A stretch of DNA of 40,900 nucleotides, from positions 1-40,900 of the forward strand of contig CABSEG010000018.1 in the NCBI GenBank assembly GCA_902476645.1, read 5' to 3'. The notes below the pieces were generated by a model. It worked only from the letters and a program-made list of their open reading frames with translations, was not told where the DNA came from and searched no databases. The stretch is from an uncultured Lachnospiraceae bacterium (GTDB lineage: Bacteria; Bacillota; Clostridia; Lachnospirales; Lachnospiraceae). Position numbers and translations under genes: made by a program. Shown here piece after piece: positions 1-9,332 of this stretch. Position 1 is the first letter of the stretch. Every line of letters begins with the position of its first letter.

Positions 1-1
1 G

Positions 2-3000
2 GAGGACTCCTCTGGAAACGACAACGATGCCGTCATCGGTGAGGGCGTTACGGTGCGGGACGGCGTGGCGTCTCTGCCAGGGGGAACCAAGGACAGTACG
101 GCATACATCACCCTGCCCACAGGGATGTTTGACAGGCAGGACGAACTGACGATTTCCATGTGGCTGAAGGATCTGGACCCAAGGGAGAGTTGGCTGGGAG
201 CCTTTTTCTTTGGCAGTCCGGCAAATGGGAATCAAGTTCCACCCAATTATTATTATTTTGTACCCTGCGAGAAGGATGCGGAGACTTTAAAATCCGTATT
301 CACCGATTCGGTTCATGAGACGTCTCCCAACAGCACGGAAAAGGGAGTGGCCAAATCCGTAAAGACGGCAAAATACTTTGGTATCTGGACCCATTATGCC
401 ATTGTTTTACAGCCAGGATCCATGACCTGTTATATTAATGGCCAAGAGGTGGGAGAGGCCTCTCTTTCCAGAACGGTCAGCGATTTTGGAACGGGGCTGG
501 AGTCCTATATCGGAAAGTCTAATTATCTGTCAGATCCCATTTATGAAGGAGATTTCCGGGATTTCCGGGTCTATACGGACGTACTTGGCGCAGATCAGAT
601 TGAAGAGGTGATGTTAGATGGAATGGAGCCCTCCCAGCTGTTGGAGATGGCGGTCCAGGATCTGACGATTCCGGGGCTGGAAAACGGCGCGACCAGCAGC
701 CATCTGACCCTGCCTTCCAAGACCTTTTTCGACCGGGTTGACGTAAGCTGGGCTTCCTCTGATGAATCCGTTATGGACAACGCCGGTAAGATACAGAATA
801 TTAAAAAGGAGCAGACCATAGAGCTGACGGCTACTCTGTCCTATGAAGGGGTGACCCAAACCCGTACCTTTCAAATTCAGGTATGGCCTATTGGAAGTGT
901 CCCCTATTCTATACACATTGACGGAAATCATGTGACGAAGCAGCTCAGTGAAAATCTGTACGGCCTTTTTTATGAAGACATCAACAGCGCTGCAGACGGT
1001 GGCCTCTACCCGGAGATGGTAAAGAACTACTCTTTTGAGAATGCCCATGTGGAAGCGGGGGATACCTCAAGCAGCTATTTTAAGGAAAACGGATATCGAA
1101 CCGTGGCAGATTACGATCTGCACTGGGAAGTAACCCCGTCTGCAAGCTTTACGGTGCGTTCCCAGGGCAGCTTAAATGAGAACAATACGCACTATGCAAG
1201 AATCAGCGGAAACGCCACCATGACAAACGGCGGTTTTGCTCCCATGTCAGACCCCAACGGGGCCGCCATGGCAGTAAAGCCGATGAATCAGGAAGAACAG
1301 ACCGGAACCTATACTTTTTCGGTATATGCGAAGGCTGACAGCGGTTATCCGGGAAATCTGCGGGTAAAGCTGACAGACGCCCAGGGGCATGCCATTACAG
1401 ACGAACAGACCATTTCCCTGGACGCAGACGGGACCTGGAAAAAGGTATCTGCCGAGCTGACTTCCACGGTGAGTCAGAACACAAAGGGCAAGCTGGTATT
1501 GACTATTGAAGGAGCGGAGGCAAAGGATGCCCTCTGCCTGGATATGGTGTCCGTGGTTCCCCATGACTCCTACGGCTATGGAGATCAGAATTACGCTTAC
1601 GGCGTGGGCATCCGCAAGGATCTGCTGGATCTGATGATGGATTTAAATCCGAAGTTTATGCGCTTCCCCGGCGGCTGCATTGTGGAAGGCTTTAACTGGG
1701 AGGGCTATTATGACTGGAGAGATTCTATAGGGCCGTTGGAGGAGAGAAAGGCCAACACAAACCGCTGGGAGAACTGGGGCCCAGGCGATCATAGCTGGGG
1801 CTACATGCAGTCTTATGGATTTGGATACCATGAGATGCTCACCCTCTGCGAGGACTATGACATGGAAGCATTCCCCATCCTGAATGCGGGTCTGCTGTGC
1901 CAGTACGAGACCAAAAACGTAGATGCCAAGACAGGGGAAGAGCTGCAGGAGTTTATCGACATGGCCACGGACCTTCTGGACTACTGCTGGGGCGATGCCG
2001 ATGCCAATGAGTGGGCGAAGAAGCGGGCTGAAAACGGCCATCCGGAGCCCTTTGACCTGAAATACCTGGGTATTGGAAATGAGAATTTCCAGGCAAAATA
2101 TTTTGACAATCTGGATGTGATCAAGGAAGCGGTGGAAGACTATGCCGCAGAGCATTATCCGGACAGAGAGTTAAACATCATCTCCAGCGCCGGTCCCACC
2201 TCAGATGGAGCGGATTTAGAGTATGCCTATGACAGACTGGCCCAGACCATGCCGGGAGAGACGCTGGTGGATGAGCACTACTACCAGTCGGAATCCTTTA
2301 TGTACAATCAGTCTGACCGGTATGACTATTACCAGCGCACGGATCAGGGCGGTTCCGATGTGTTTGTAGGGGAGTATGCCGTGAAAAATGACAACAAATA
2401 TAATACGGCGCTGGCTGAGGCAGCCTACATTACCGGACTGGAGCGAAATGCGGACGTGGTAAAGCACATCTCCTACGCACCGCTTTTGTACAAGGTGGGA
2501 AATCAGTGCTGGGCTCATGACTTAATCTATTTTGATGAGTTTGATACGGCAAAATCTACCAACTACTATGTACAGCAGATGTTTGGGCAGAACTATGGAA
2601 CCCAGCTGATTGGAACGGAGCTGAAGGCAGCGGGCAAGGATTACTCCAACTACGGAAGCCCCATCATCGGAACCAGCGCTAGTGAAGGCTACATTGACAA
2701 GGTGACCATTTACGGTGAAGACGGAGAAATTCTTCTGGAGGATGACTTTAACAATCTATCCGGCGGCTGGGAGCGCTTCCAGACGGGACTGGATTCTTCG
2801 GCAGGCTGTCAGTTTGAAGTGAGAGACGGAAAATTATACTTTACCGGAACCTCCGGCTTCAATTTGCTTTACCTGCCCCAGGCGGTGGAAGAGAAGTGGA
2901 GCAACTACAGGATTGAAGTGGAGGGAGCCGTAAAGACCTCCGGAAACAATGGATTTATCGTGGGAGCCGGTTATGAGAATCAGTATTACTGGTATCATAT

Positions 3001-4516
3001 GGGCAAAGACGGAAACAACGGAACCTATATGGAGGTGACAAGACCCAACCGGGGCGAGTCCTCCCTGACCAGAAAGGTTCTTGGTAATAATTTTGCAAAT
3101 AAGCGCTACAATCAGGGCCAGCTGGTGAAAATTCAGAATCAGGACCCCATGGACATTACCTTTAATTTCGGCGTGGATGGAAAGCTGGAAGGCAGCTACA
3201 CCAGCCAGGCCATTGACGCTGAAGACACGGGAAACTATGACTTCTCCAGCGACCTGAATCCGTATCAGACGGATATTTACCAGGTGGTGAACAAAGATGA
3301 CTCCTACGTATATATAAAACTGGTAAATCCGGACAGCAATGCCAAGGACATGCAGCTTACGTTTGAAAACCTGGATATCGCCCAGGACGCTTTGGCAGAG
3401 ATTACCATGCTGACGGGAGATCTGAACACGGCCAACGCCATTGGAAATGAGGTCATTGTGCCAAAAGAATCCAGTCAGAAGATCGTGGATGATCAGCTCA
3501 TATACCAACTGCCGGGCTACTCGGTCAATGTGATTCGCGTTCCGCTTATGAAAGGGCAGGCGGACAAAGAAGCGTTATCTGATTTGATCCAGGAGGCGAG
3601 AGGGCGAAAAGAGGCAGACTATACGGCCCAGAGCTGGGAAATTTTTGAAGAGGCACTGACCAGGGCAGAACGTGTTCTTGCGGACGAACATGCAGCTAAG
3701 GCAGATGTGGATGAGGCTTTCCAGATTTTGCAGGAAGCCCTGGACGCATTGACTCCGGTATCCCTTACGGAAACGGTGACGGTGAAGTATCAGGCCAGTA
3801 CGGGTGGAAGAATCGGAGGCATGACGGTTCAGACTATCGCAAAAGGCGGCACAACTTTGCAGGTGGTTGCCGTTCCGGAGGAAGGATACGAGTTCTTAAG
3901 ATGGGATGACGGCAAAACTCAGGCAACCAGAACCGATCAGAATGTGACGGAAGATAAGACCTATACGGCGCTTTTTTCTAAGAAGTCCGTACAGGAGCCG
4001 GCAGACGATGAGGAAAAACAGCCGGTGGCTCCCGCCAGGGTAAAGATAAGCAAGAAGAAGGTGAAGATGGGAGTCAGGGAGAAAGTACAGCTATCTGCAA
4101 CTGTCTCCCCGGCGGGGGCTTCCCGGAAGGTAACCTGGAAGTCCAGCAAAAAGTCCGTGGTCAGCGTATCCAAAAACGGAAAGCTGACGGCCAAGAAGGC
4201 GGGCAAGGCCCTTATCACGGCGATCACAGAAAATGGAAAGACTGCGCAGTGCCAGGTAACGGTAAAGAAGGCGCCCAAAAAGATCATTCCAAAGGTGAAA
4301 ACCAAGACGCTAAAAAGAGGGAAAACCTTCCAGATCAAGACAAGCCTTCTTTCCAAGAACGCGGCCAGCTACAAGCTCCGCTTTACTTCCAGCAAAAAGG
4401 CGGTGGCCTCTGTCAGCGCCAATGGAAAAGTAAAGGCCAGGAAAAAGGGACGCGCCGTGATTACGGTGAGAACGTATAATGGAAAGAAAGCGAAAATTCA
4501 GATTCGAGTGAAATGA
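2..4516 (+). CDS. Secreted multimodular GH51 alpha-L-arabinofuranosidase, 5' end outside the window
   Basis: The frame is open from base 2, so the N-terminus and signal peptide lie upstream; the GTG at 53 is not a credible start. Domains by nucleotide position: LamG-like sandwich (80-600), Ig-like domain (640-895), GH51 region (900-2560) with a CBM4/9-like insert after the first strands, a second sandwich of LamG/DUF1080 type (2690-3110), arabinofuranosidase C-terminal sandwich (to 3550), FIVAR-like helices (3560-3760), an InlB-type repeat (3770-3985), and two Lys-rich Big_2 domains (4030-4513). The GH51 signatures are visible: FMRFPGG, the acid/base Glu in GIGNENF (codon at 2081) and the nucleophile Glu in VFVGEYA (codon at 2372). 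The family removes terminal arabinofuranose from arabinans, arabinoxylans and arabinogalactans with retention of configuration. It acts outside the cell, and the very basic tail suggests surface retention (inference). The gene sits just upstream of a membrane glycosyltransferase. Confidence 0.9.
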   Translation, partial: EDSSGNDNDAVIGEGVTVRDGVASLPGGTKDSTAYITLPTGMFDRQDELTISMWLKDLDPRESWLGAFFFGSPANGNQVPPNYYYFVPCEKDAETLKSVFTDSVHETSPNSTEKGVAKSVKTAKYFGIWTHYAIVLQPGSMTCYINGQEVGEASLSRTVSDFGTGLESYIGKSNYLSDPIYEGDFRDFRVYTDVLGADQIEEVMLDGMEPSQLLEMAVQDLTIPGLENGATSSHLTLPSKTFFDRVDVSWASSDESVMDNAGKIQNIKKEQTIELTATLSYEGVTQTRTFQIQVWPIGSVPYSIHIDGNHVTKQLSENLYGLFYEDINSAADGGLYPEMVKNYSFENAHVEAGDTSSSYFKENGYRTVADYDLHWEVTPSASFTVRSQGSLNENNTHYARISGNATMTNGGFAPMSDPNGAAMAVKPMNQEEQTGTYTFSVYAKADSGYPGNLRVKLTDAQGHAITDEQTISLDADGTWKKVSAELTSTVSQNTKGKLVLTIEGAEAKDALCLDMVSVVPHDSYGYGDQNYAYGVGIRKDLLDLMMDLNPKFMRFPGGCIVEGFNWEGYYDWRDSIGPLEERKANTNRWENWGPGDHSWGYMQSYGFGYHEMLTLCEDYDMEAFPILNAGLLCQYETKNVDAKTGEELQEFIDMATDLLDYCWGDADANEWAKKRAENGHPEPFDLKYLGIGNENFQAKYFDNLDVIKEAVEDYAAEHYPDRELNIISSAGPTSDGADLEYAYDRLAQTMPGETLVDEHYYQSESFMYNQSDRYDYYQRTDQGGSDVFVGEYAVKNDNKYNTALAEAAYITGLERNADVVKHISYAPLLYKVGNQCWAHDLIYFDEFDTAKSTNYYVQQMFGQNYGTQLIGTELKAAGKDYSNYGSPIIGTSASEGYIDKVTIYGEDGEILLEDDFNNLSGGWERFQTGLDSSAGCQFEVRDGKLYFTGTSGFNLLYLPQAVEEKWSNYRIEVEGAVKTSGNNGFIVGAGYENQYYWYHMGKDGNNGTYMEVTRPNRGESSLTRKVLGNNFANKRYNQGQLVKIQNQDPMDITFNFGVDGKLEGSYTSQAIDAEDTGNYDFSSDLNPYQTDIYQVVNKDDSYVYIKLVNPDSNAKDMQLTFENLDIAQDALAEITMLTGDLNTANAIGNEVIVPKESSQKIVDDQLIYQLPGYSVNVIRVPLMKGQADKEALSDLIQEARGRKEADYTAQSWEIFEEALTRAERVLADEHAAKADVDEAFQILQEALDALTPVSLTETVTVKYQASTGGRIGGMTVQTIAKGGTTLQVVAVPEEGYEFLRWDDGKTQATRTDQNVTEDKTYTALFSKKSVQEPADDEEKQPVAPARVKISKKKVKMGVREKVQLSATVSPAGASRKVTWKSSKKSVVSVSKNGKLTAKKAGKALITAITENGKTAQCQVTVKKAPKKIIPKVKTKTLKRGKTFQIKTSLLSKNAASYKLRFTSSKKAVASVSANGKVKARKKGRAVITVRTYNGKKAKIQIRVK

Positions 4517-4527
4517 GAAAGAAGTGC

Positions 4528-4556
4528 GGGGCAGTGTCTGAAGAAGACACTGTCCC
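4528..4556 (+). other. Intercistronic 12-bp RNA hairpin without a U tract
   Basis: GGGGCAGTGTCT pairs with AGACACTGTCCC (one G-U pair) around a 5-nt loop, directly after the GH51 stop codon. No T run follows, so it does not look like an intrinsic terminator. It may stabilise or process the upstream mRNA, or uncouple expression of the next gene. The fold is seen in the sequence; the role is inferred. Confidence 0.55.
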
Positions 4557-4584
4557 AGTCTGTACAGAGAGTGGAGAAGGTAAA

Positions 4585-6192
4585 ATGACAGAGAAAACGA
4601 GCAGAAAACCTGACAAAAGCCGGGTAATGCTGGCGCTTTTGATCCTGGTTCAGATGGTAATGATGATCTGGTACGGAACACAAAAGTCTGATTATCATGT
4701 GGATGAATATTATACCTTTGGGCTGGCAAATCACCATGGAGAAAAGACCATGGAATTTCAAGATGGCGCCTCCTATCAGGGGGATCCGGTTTTTCTGGAT
4801 TATCTGGCGGCATCCCCGGAGCATCGCTTTGATTACGGAAATGTCTGGGACAATCAAAGGGAGGATGTGCATCCGCCCTTTTACTATGTGCTGATTCATA
4901 CCATCTGCTCCTTTTTGCCTGGGGTCTTTGACAAGTGGATCGGAATATCCGTGAATCTGGCATGCATGGTGATCTGCGACCTATTGTTGTATCTTTTGGC
5001 CAGAACTATATCCGGGAGCAACCGAATGGGACTGATTACGGCCTTTGCGGGAGGGTTTTCCCTGCTTGCCATCAATATGGTTTTGTTTATCCGGATGTAT
5101 GCCATGCTGACCATCTTTTTTCTGGCCCTGGCCTTGCTGTTTGCCGTCTATTATGGGAGGGAACGCCTGGATGTCAAATTCTGCGTTTTGCTTTGGGTTA
5201 TTGCAGTGGGCGGCACCATGACCCAGTATTATTATCTGATGTATCTTTTCTTTCTGTGTCTGTTTTTCGGGATTCATTTGATGAAAAAGAAAGACGCAAG
5301 AAACGTGCTGTGCTATCTGGGAACCTTAGGAGCGGCAGGGGTCACCTGCATCGCCATCTTTCCGGATATGCTGCGTCAGATTTTCGGGGGAAGCAACCGT
5401 GGAAAAGAGGCGTTTGAAAATCTGGTTTCTCAGGGAAACTATGTTTCCTATCTGAAGGAATATGGCAGAATTATAAATGAACAGCTTTTCGGAGGATTTT
5501 TGCCCGTTGTCCTTTCGCTTTTGGCTCTGGCTGGTATCGCAGCCCTTTGGAAAAAAGCCGGGGACTGGAAGCAAAACCCGAAAAAATGGCCGTTTCGCGG
5601 CAGGATGGCCATGCTTGCATTTGGATGCGCAGGATATTTTTTCCTGGTGGTCAAGATTGCGCCCTATCGGACGCTGCGCTATATTATGCCCATGGGAGGC
5701 ATGTTGCTGTTTCTTTTGATCTATGCCCTTTGCCGTTTCCTGAGACCTGCATTCGGGCCAGAGTACAGGAAAAAAATAGAGTTATCCGTGCTGCTCTTGT
5801 GTGTGGTTTTGTCTGTGGCCGGGCAGATACGGACAGGAGCCGTTTATACCTTTCAGGATACCAATGCTTATGTAGAGGAGGCAGAGCGCTATCAAGGGGA
5901 ACATGCGGTGTATGTCTACAACAGAAAATGGAAAATACCATCCAGCAGGAGAGAACTTCTGCAATACGGCGAGTTCGCTTTTGTTAAGAAGAAAAACATC
6001 CGTGAGTGGATGTCAAATAGACAGGAGGAAACCTTGGTAGTCTATCTGATGAAAGATATGGATAATGAAGAATTGATTGATCTGATCTATCAGGGGAATC
6101 CTAGGTTTACGGCTCATGAAAAAATCTATGAAAATACGTATGCAAACGTGTACTGTTTTCATAATAACGAGGGGGAAAGGCCATTTGTTTAA
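4585..6192 (+). CDS. GT-C (GT39/PMT-like) polytopic membrane glycosyltransferase
   Basis: The start at 4585 is chosen because GGAGAAGG lies 4 nt upstream. A longer frame opens with an ATG at 4513 overlapping the previous stop, but it has no ribosome site. The 535-residue protein begins with a basic tail and one hydrophobic segment. An acidic pair follows in the first outer loop (D40-E41 in HVDEYY), then REDVHPPFYY and many more hydrophobic helices, ending in a soluble C-terminal part. This is the layout of GT-C enzymes that use polyprenyl-phosphate sugars, such as dolichyl-phosphate-mannose mannosyltransferases and bacterial ArnT/PMT_2 proteins. The sugar and acceptor cannot be read from sequence. 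It lies 68 nt after the GH51 gene and is probably co-transcribed with it, so glycosylation of secreted proteins or wall polymers is a reasonable guess. Confidence 0.75.
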   Translation: MTEKTSRKPDKSRVMLALLILVQMVMMIWYGTQKSDYHVDEYYTFGLANHHGEKTMEFQDGASYQGDPVFLDYLAASPEHRFDYGNVWDNQREDVHPPFYYVLIHTICSFLPGVFDKWIGISVNLACMVICDLLLYLLARTISGSNRMGLITAFAGGFSLLAINMVLFIRMYAMLTIFFLALALLFAVYYGRERLDVKFCVLLWVIAVGGTMTQYYYLMYLFFLCLFFGIHLMKKKDARNVLCYLGTLGAAGVTCIAIFPDMLRQIFGGSNRGKEAFENLVSQGNYVSYLKEYGRIINEQLFGGFLPVVLSLLALAGIAALWKKAGDWKQNPKKWPFRGRMAMLAFGCAGYFFLVVKIAPYRTLRYIMPMGGMLLFLLIYALCRFLRPAFGPEYRKKIELSVLLLCVVLSVAGQIRTGAVYTFQDTNAYVEEAERYQGEHAVYVYNRKWKIPSSRRELLQYGEFAFVKKKNIREWMSNRQEETLVVYLMKDMDNEELIDLIYQGNPRFTAHEKIYENTYANVYCFHNNEGERPFV

Positions 6193-6265
6193 AAAGCAAG
6201 ACTTTGGCAGCAACATTTTTTAAGAATGATGCATTTTAGGCAAATGACCAGAAAAGGAGAAGAAT

Positions 6266-7033
6266 ATGCTGGCAGCGGAGAGAAGAAACCGGATTTTGGA
6301 AAAGCTTCAAAAAGAAAAAAAGGTAGTGGTGGGACAATTAAGCCAGGAGTTTGGCGTTTCAGAGGAGACGATCCGAAGAGACCTGGAGCGCCTGGAACGG
6401 GACGGGCTTGCAGTGAAAAGCTATGGGGGCGCAGTGCTCAATGAAAGCCTTAACATCGAAGTACCCTTCAATGTGCGGAAAAAGAGAAATGTAGAGGGAA
6501 AGCAAAAGATCGCCCGGATGGTGGCAGATCTGATCGGGGATGGAGAACATCTGATGATGGATGCCAGCTCCACCTCTGTCTTTATCGCCAAGGCGCTGAA
6601 AAAGAAAAGGAAACTCACCGTTGTAACCAATTCCATCGAGGTAATGTTGGAGGCGTCGGATGTGGAAGGATGGAAGGTGATCTCCACAGGGGGAAGGATG
6701 AAGGAGGGATATCTGGCCCTGGTGGGGGCAAAGGCGGTAGAAGGGATCTTAGCCTATCATGCGGAGAAGGCTATTTTATCCTGCAAGGCCTTTGATATTT
6801 CCAGAGGGTTCTCCGACTCCAGCGAAGAGATCGCGCAGGTAAAGCAGACTATGCTGCGATGCAGCAAGGAATGCATCCTGGCGGTGGACTCCAGCAAGTT
6901 CAGGCGACTGGCCTTTGCGAAGATCGGGGATTTTAAGGACGTGGATAAGATCGTGACGGATGAAAAGCCAGATGAACGGATGCTTCGCATTTTCTGGGAG
7001 GCCGGGGTGGAATGCGTGTATCCTCAGGTGTAG
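6266..7033 (+). CDS. DeoR-family transcriptional regulator
   Basis: 255 residues, the usual length for the family. AAAGGAGA precedes the ATG. An N-terminal winged helix-turn-helix (residues 1-60, with VSEETIRRDLERLERDGL) is followed by a DeoR C-terminal sensor domain of the ISOCOT fold, including VTNSIEVM and ISTGGRM. Such proteins normally repress sugar-metabolism genes and release DNA on binding a phosphorylated sugar. It lies 73 nt after the glycosyltransferase gene, and no separate promoter is obvious. No classical target such as a sugar kinase or PTS lies next to it here, so its regulon is unknown. It is not an obvious candidate to bind the direct-repeat elements found upstream of the secreted enzymes. 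Confidence 0.9.
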   Translation: MLAAERRNRILEKLQKEKKVVVGQLSQEFGVSEETIRRDLERLERDGLAVKSYGGAVLNESLNIEVPFNVRKKRNVEGKQKIARMVADLIGDGEHLMMDASSTSVFIAKALKKKRKLTVVTNSIEVMLEASDVEGWKVISTGGRMKEGYLALVGAKAVEGILAYHAEKAILSCKAFDISRGFSDSSEEIAQVKQTMLRCSKECILAVDSSKFRRLAFAKIGDFKDVDKIVTDEKPDERMLRIFWEAGVECVYPQV

Positions 7034-7082
7034 AGAAAGCGATATCATTTTGTGAAAATATTGCAAAATAAAAAGGACAAAA

Positions 7083-7111
7083 TTGACTATTTGAGATAAT
7101 TAGGCTATAAT
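7083..7111 (+). promoter_or_regulatory. Sigma-A type promoter of the ATPase/RloB pair
   Basis: TTGACT (7083-7088), 17-nt spacer, TATAAT (7106-7111), about 45 nt upstream of the ATPase start, which has its own AGGAGG. The block therefore has its own strong promoter, independent of the DeoR gene. Confidence 0.8.
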
Positions 7112-7156
7112 AAAAATAGATTTTGTTTCTTTTTTGTAAAATATAGGAGGCTTCTT

Positions 7157-8479
7157 ATGCTATTAGAATTTACTGTCACAAATTATAAATCTTTTAAGAA
7201 TACAATGAAATTCTCACTCATCCCAGCTCCAAAGCAAAAAGGATTGGACTACAGTGTGTTCCAAACTAAAATTGGAAAGAAGCTATATAAGAGCTTAAGT
7301 GCTGCTGTGATTTATGGACCAAATGCTTCTGGCAAGACGAACATCATTGGCGCGATGGATACATTTAAATCCATTGTGCTTAGAGGTAATATTCGCAACA
7401 GCGGCGAAAAAAATACGCCGAATGCTGCGGCAAGTTCATTGGAGCTGATACCAAATAACACGCTTTCTTCGGCAGAACCCGTATCTTTTTCTATTAAATT
7501 TATTACCGATGATATTTTAATCGAGTATTCTTTTTCTGCTGATTTAGGAAAGTTCCTTGACGTTGATCATCACAGGAGGATCGTTGCAGAGTCATTATAT
7601 ATTAATGAAGCATTGATTTTTAGACGTTTTGAATCAATTGAGTTTGGTAATCTGAATGTTATCTCAGACTATGTTGTAAATGCATTTGCACAGAATGCGG
7701 ATAGTGCTATTTCTCTCGCCAAAAGCAATATGGACCCGGAAGAATTGTTTTTAATGAATGGATTTAAGGCTATGTTTAGTTCAAAGATCGCTGGTATAAT
7801 AGGTGAGTGGTTGGAAAACAAATTTATAGTTATCTATCGCGCCGATTCCATGTTGCTTGTACGCAAATTCAGCGATCCACAAAAAAAGTCGGTCTATATT
7901 GAAAAAACAATGAATGAAGCGGCACGATGCTTTGGAATTAATTCTAATGCATTGGGGTATGTTGTAAAAAGCGAAAATGATGAGGCAAAACTGTGCTCTT
8001 TATTTAAAGATAATAGTCATAACATTGCCATTCCAGCAGAACTATTTGAATCATATGGTACGATCCGTTTTGTAAATATGTTTCCGCTCGTAATGAATGC
8101 ATTATTTAATGGAGGAACCCTTATTGTCGATGAATTCGATGCATCGATACATCCAATGGCTCTTATGAATATTATAAATATTTTTCACAATGATGAAATC
8201 AATATCAATCATGCGCAATTAGTTTTTAATACACATAATCCGATTTTTCTGAATGCAAATCTCTATAGACGTGATGAAATTAATTTTGTTGAGCGTGATG
8301 AAGATACACATTGCAGTGATCACTATACACTTGCCGATTTCGGCACTTCTGGTTCGAATGGTGTTCGTAAAAATGAAGACTATATGAAGAATTATTTTAT
8401 AAATCGCTATGGTGCTATCTGTGATATCGACTTTTCACCTATTTTCAAAGAGCTTATGGCTTCCGGAAAAGAGTTGTAG
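7157..8479 (+). CDS. AAA15-type ATPase, RloA-like, of a putative defence pair
   Basis: 440 residues. The N-terminus MLLEFTVTNYKSF is typical of SMC/OLD-like ABC ATPases of the AAA_21/AAA15 group. Walker A is GPNASGKT (54-61), Walker B is TLIVDEFD (D325-E326), and NTHNPIF supplies the H-loop. There is no nuclease domain in this chain; the RloB-like partner begins 3 nt after its stop. ATPase plus RloB pairs were first noted as restriction-linked ORFs in Campylobacter, and related ATPase-TOPRIM pairs such as PARIS are anti-phage systems. Base composition is clearly more AT-rich than the neighbouring enzyme genes, which suggests acquisition by transfer. The ATPase itself looks intact. A specific anti-phage role is inferred from the family. 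Confidence 0.85.
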   Translation: MLLEFTVTNYKSFKNTMKFSLIPAPKQKGLDYSVFQTKIGKKLYKSLSAAVIYGPNASGKTNIIGAMDTFKSIVLRGNIRNSGEKNTPNAAASSLELIPNNTLSSAEPVSFSIKFITDDILIEYSFSADLGKFLDVDHHRRIVAESLYINEALIFRRFESIEFGNLNVISDYVVNAFAQNADSAISLAKSNMDPEELFLMNGFKAMFSSKIAGIIGEWLENKFIVIYRADSMLLVRKFSDPQKKSVYIEKTMNEAARCFGINSNALGYVVKSENDEAKLCSLFKDNSHNIAIPAELFESYGTIRFVNMFPLVMNALFNGGTLIVDEFDASIHPMALMNIINIFHNDEININHAQLVFNTHNPIFLNANLYRRDEINFVERDEDTHCSDHYTLADFGTSGSNGVRKNEDYMKNYFINRYGAICDIDFSPIFKELMASGKEL

Positions 8480-8482
8480 CAT

Positions 8483-9140
8483 ATGCGTAAAGAAAAACGT
8501 ATGTATTATTTTTCGGTTGAAGGCGAAACAGAGAAATGGTATTTAGATTGGCTTCAAAAAACTATTAACTCAGAATCTTCCTCTGTTTATACTGTTAAAT
8601 TGAATAGGGAGATTGAAAAAGATCCTCTTTCCCGTGCAAAAAAGATTACTATTATTGGAAAAACTGAAATTACGCATGTTTTTGATTATGAGAGTTCGGA
8701 CCCTATGCATACGCAACAATTTCAAAATACATTGAAGCGTATGAAGCAGGCTGAGGAAATAGGGAAAAATATAAAATATAACTTAGGGTACAGTAATTTT
8801 ACTTTTGAATTATGGATGATTCTGCATATGGCTGATTGTAATGGACCATTGAGCCACAGGCAACAATATTTAGCACTGCTTAACAAGGCCTATCAATGAG
8901 AAATTTGAGAGTTTAACTCAGTATAAGCAAAAAGATAATTTTAATAAAATTTTAAATAAATTAAAATTGGATCATGTACGACAGGCTATAAGCCGTTCAA
9001 AATCGATTACAAAAAGAAATATGGAGGACCCGCAATGTATTCTTCAACAGTATAGAGGTTTTAAATATTACCGTGAAAATCCTTCGCTTTCTATATGGGA
9101 AAGCATTGAAAAAATATTAAAAGATTGTAGCTTGTTATGA
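8483..9140 (+). pseudogene. RloB-like protein, split by a frameshift near 8890
   Basis: The first frame (8483-8899, 138 codons) begins MRKEKRMYYFSVEGETEKWY, the TOPRIM-like N-terminus of RloB proteins. It includes SNFTFELWMILH and stops at TGA 8897-8899. The next frame continues at once from 8892 with INEKFESLTQYKQKDNF and runs without a stop to TGA 9138-9140. It includes ILQQYRGFKYYRENPSLSIW, which matches the family C-terminus as I know it. Joined, the parts give a normal-length RloB of roughly 215 residues, so one base has been lost or gained around 8885-8897. There is no long homopolymer or obvious slippery heptamer there. A real inactivating mutation or an assembly error is therefore likelier than programmed frameshifting. 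Loss of the effector would leave the ATPase without its partner. Confidence 0.8.
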
Positions 9141-9155
9141 TTCTATGAGATTATC

Positions 9156-9190
9156 AAGGCCGTTTTACCATTTAGGTGAGACGGTCTTTT
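9156..9190 (+). terminator. Intrinsic terminator after the RloB-like gene
   Basis: A 14-bp stem (AAGGCCGTTTTACC with GGTGAGACGGTCTT, three G-U pairs) around a 5-nt loop, ending in TTTT. With the promoter at 7083 it delimits the ATPase/RloB islet as an independent transcription unit. Confidence 0.8.
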
Positions 9191-9332
9191 AGTTTTAGAA
9201 TTCCGCAAGCCATAACCTTTGGGGTTCAACCATATAACAAACGGAGACTTCTGCCTGACTGTTTTCGGGTTTACAATAAAAACAGAAGTTGAGAAACAGA
9301 GGAGACAAAATTTTTTGACAGGAGATGGTACA

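Noticed and set aside
4513..4584. Upstream start of the glycosyltransferase overlapping the GH51 stop (ATGA)
   Set aside because: No Shine-Dalgarno sequence precedes 4513, whereas 4585 has GGAGAAGG at good distance and gives a normal basic N-terminus before the first membrane helix.
8885..8900. Programmed ribosomal frameshift in the RloB-like gene
   Set aside because: No slippery heptamer, long homopolymer or following pseudoknot was seen. A plain indel or sequencing error is simpler, though not excluded.
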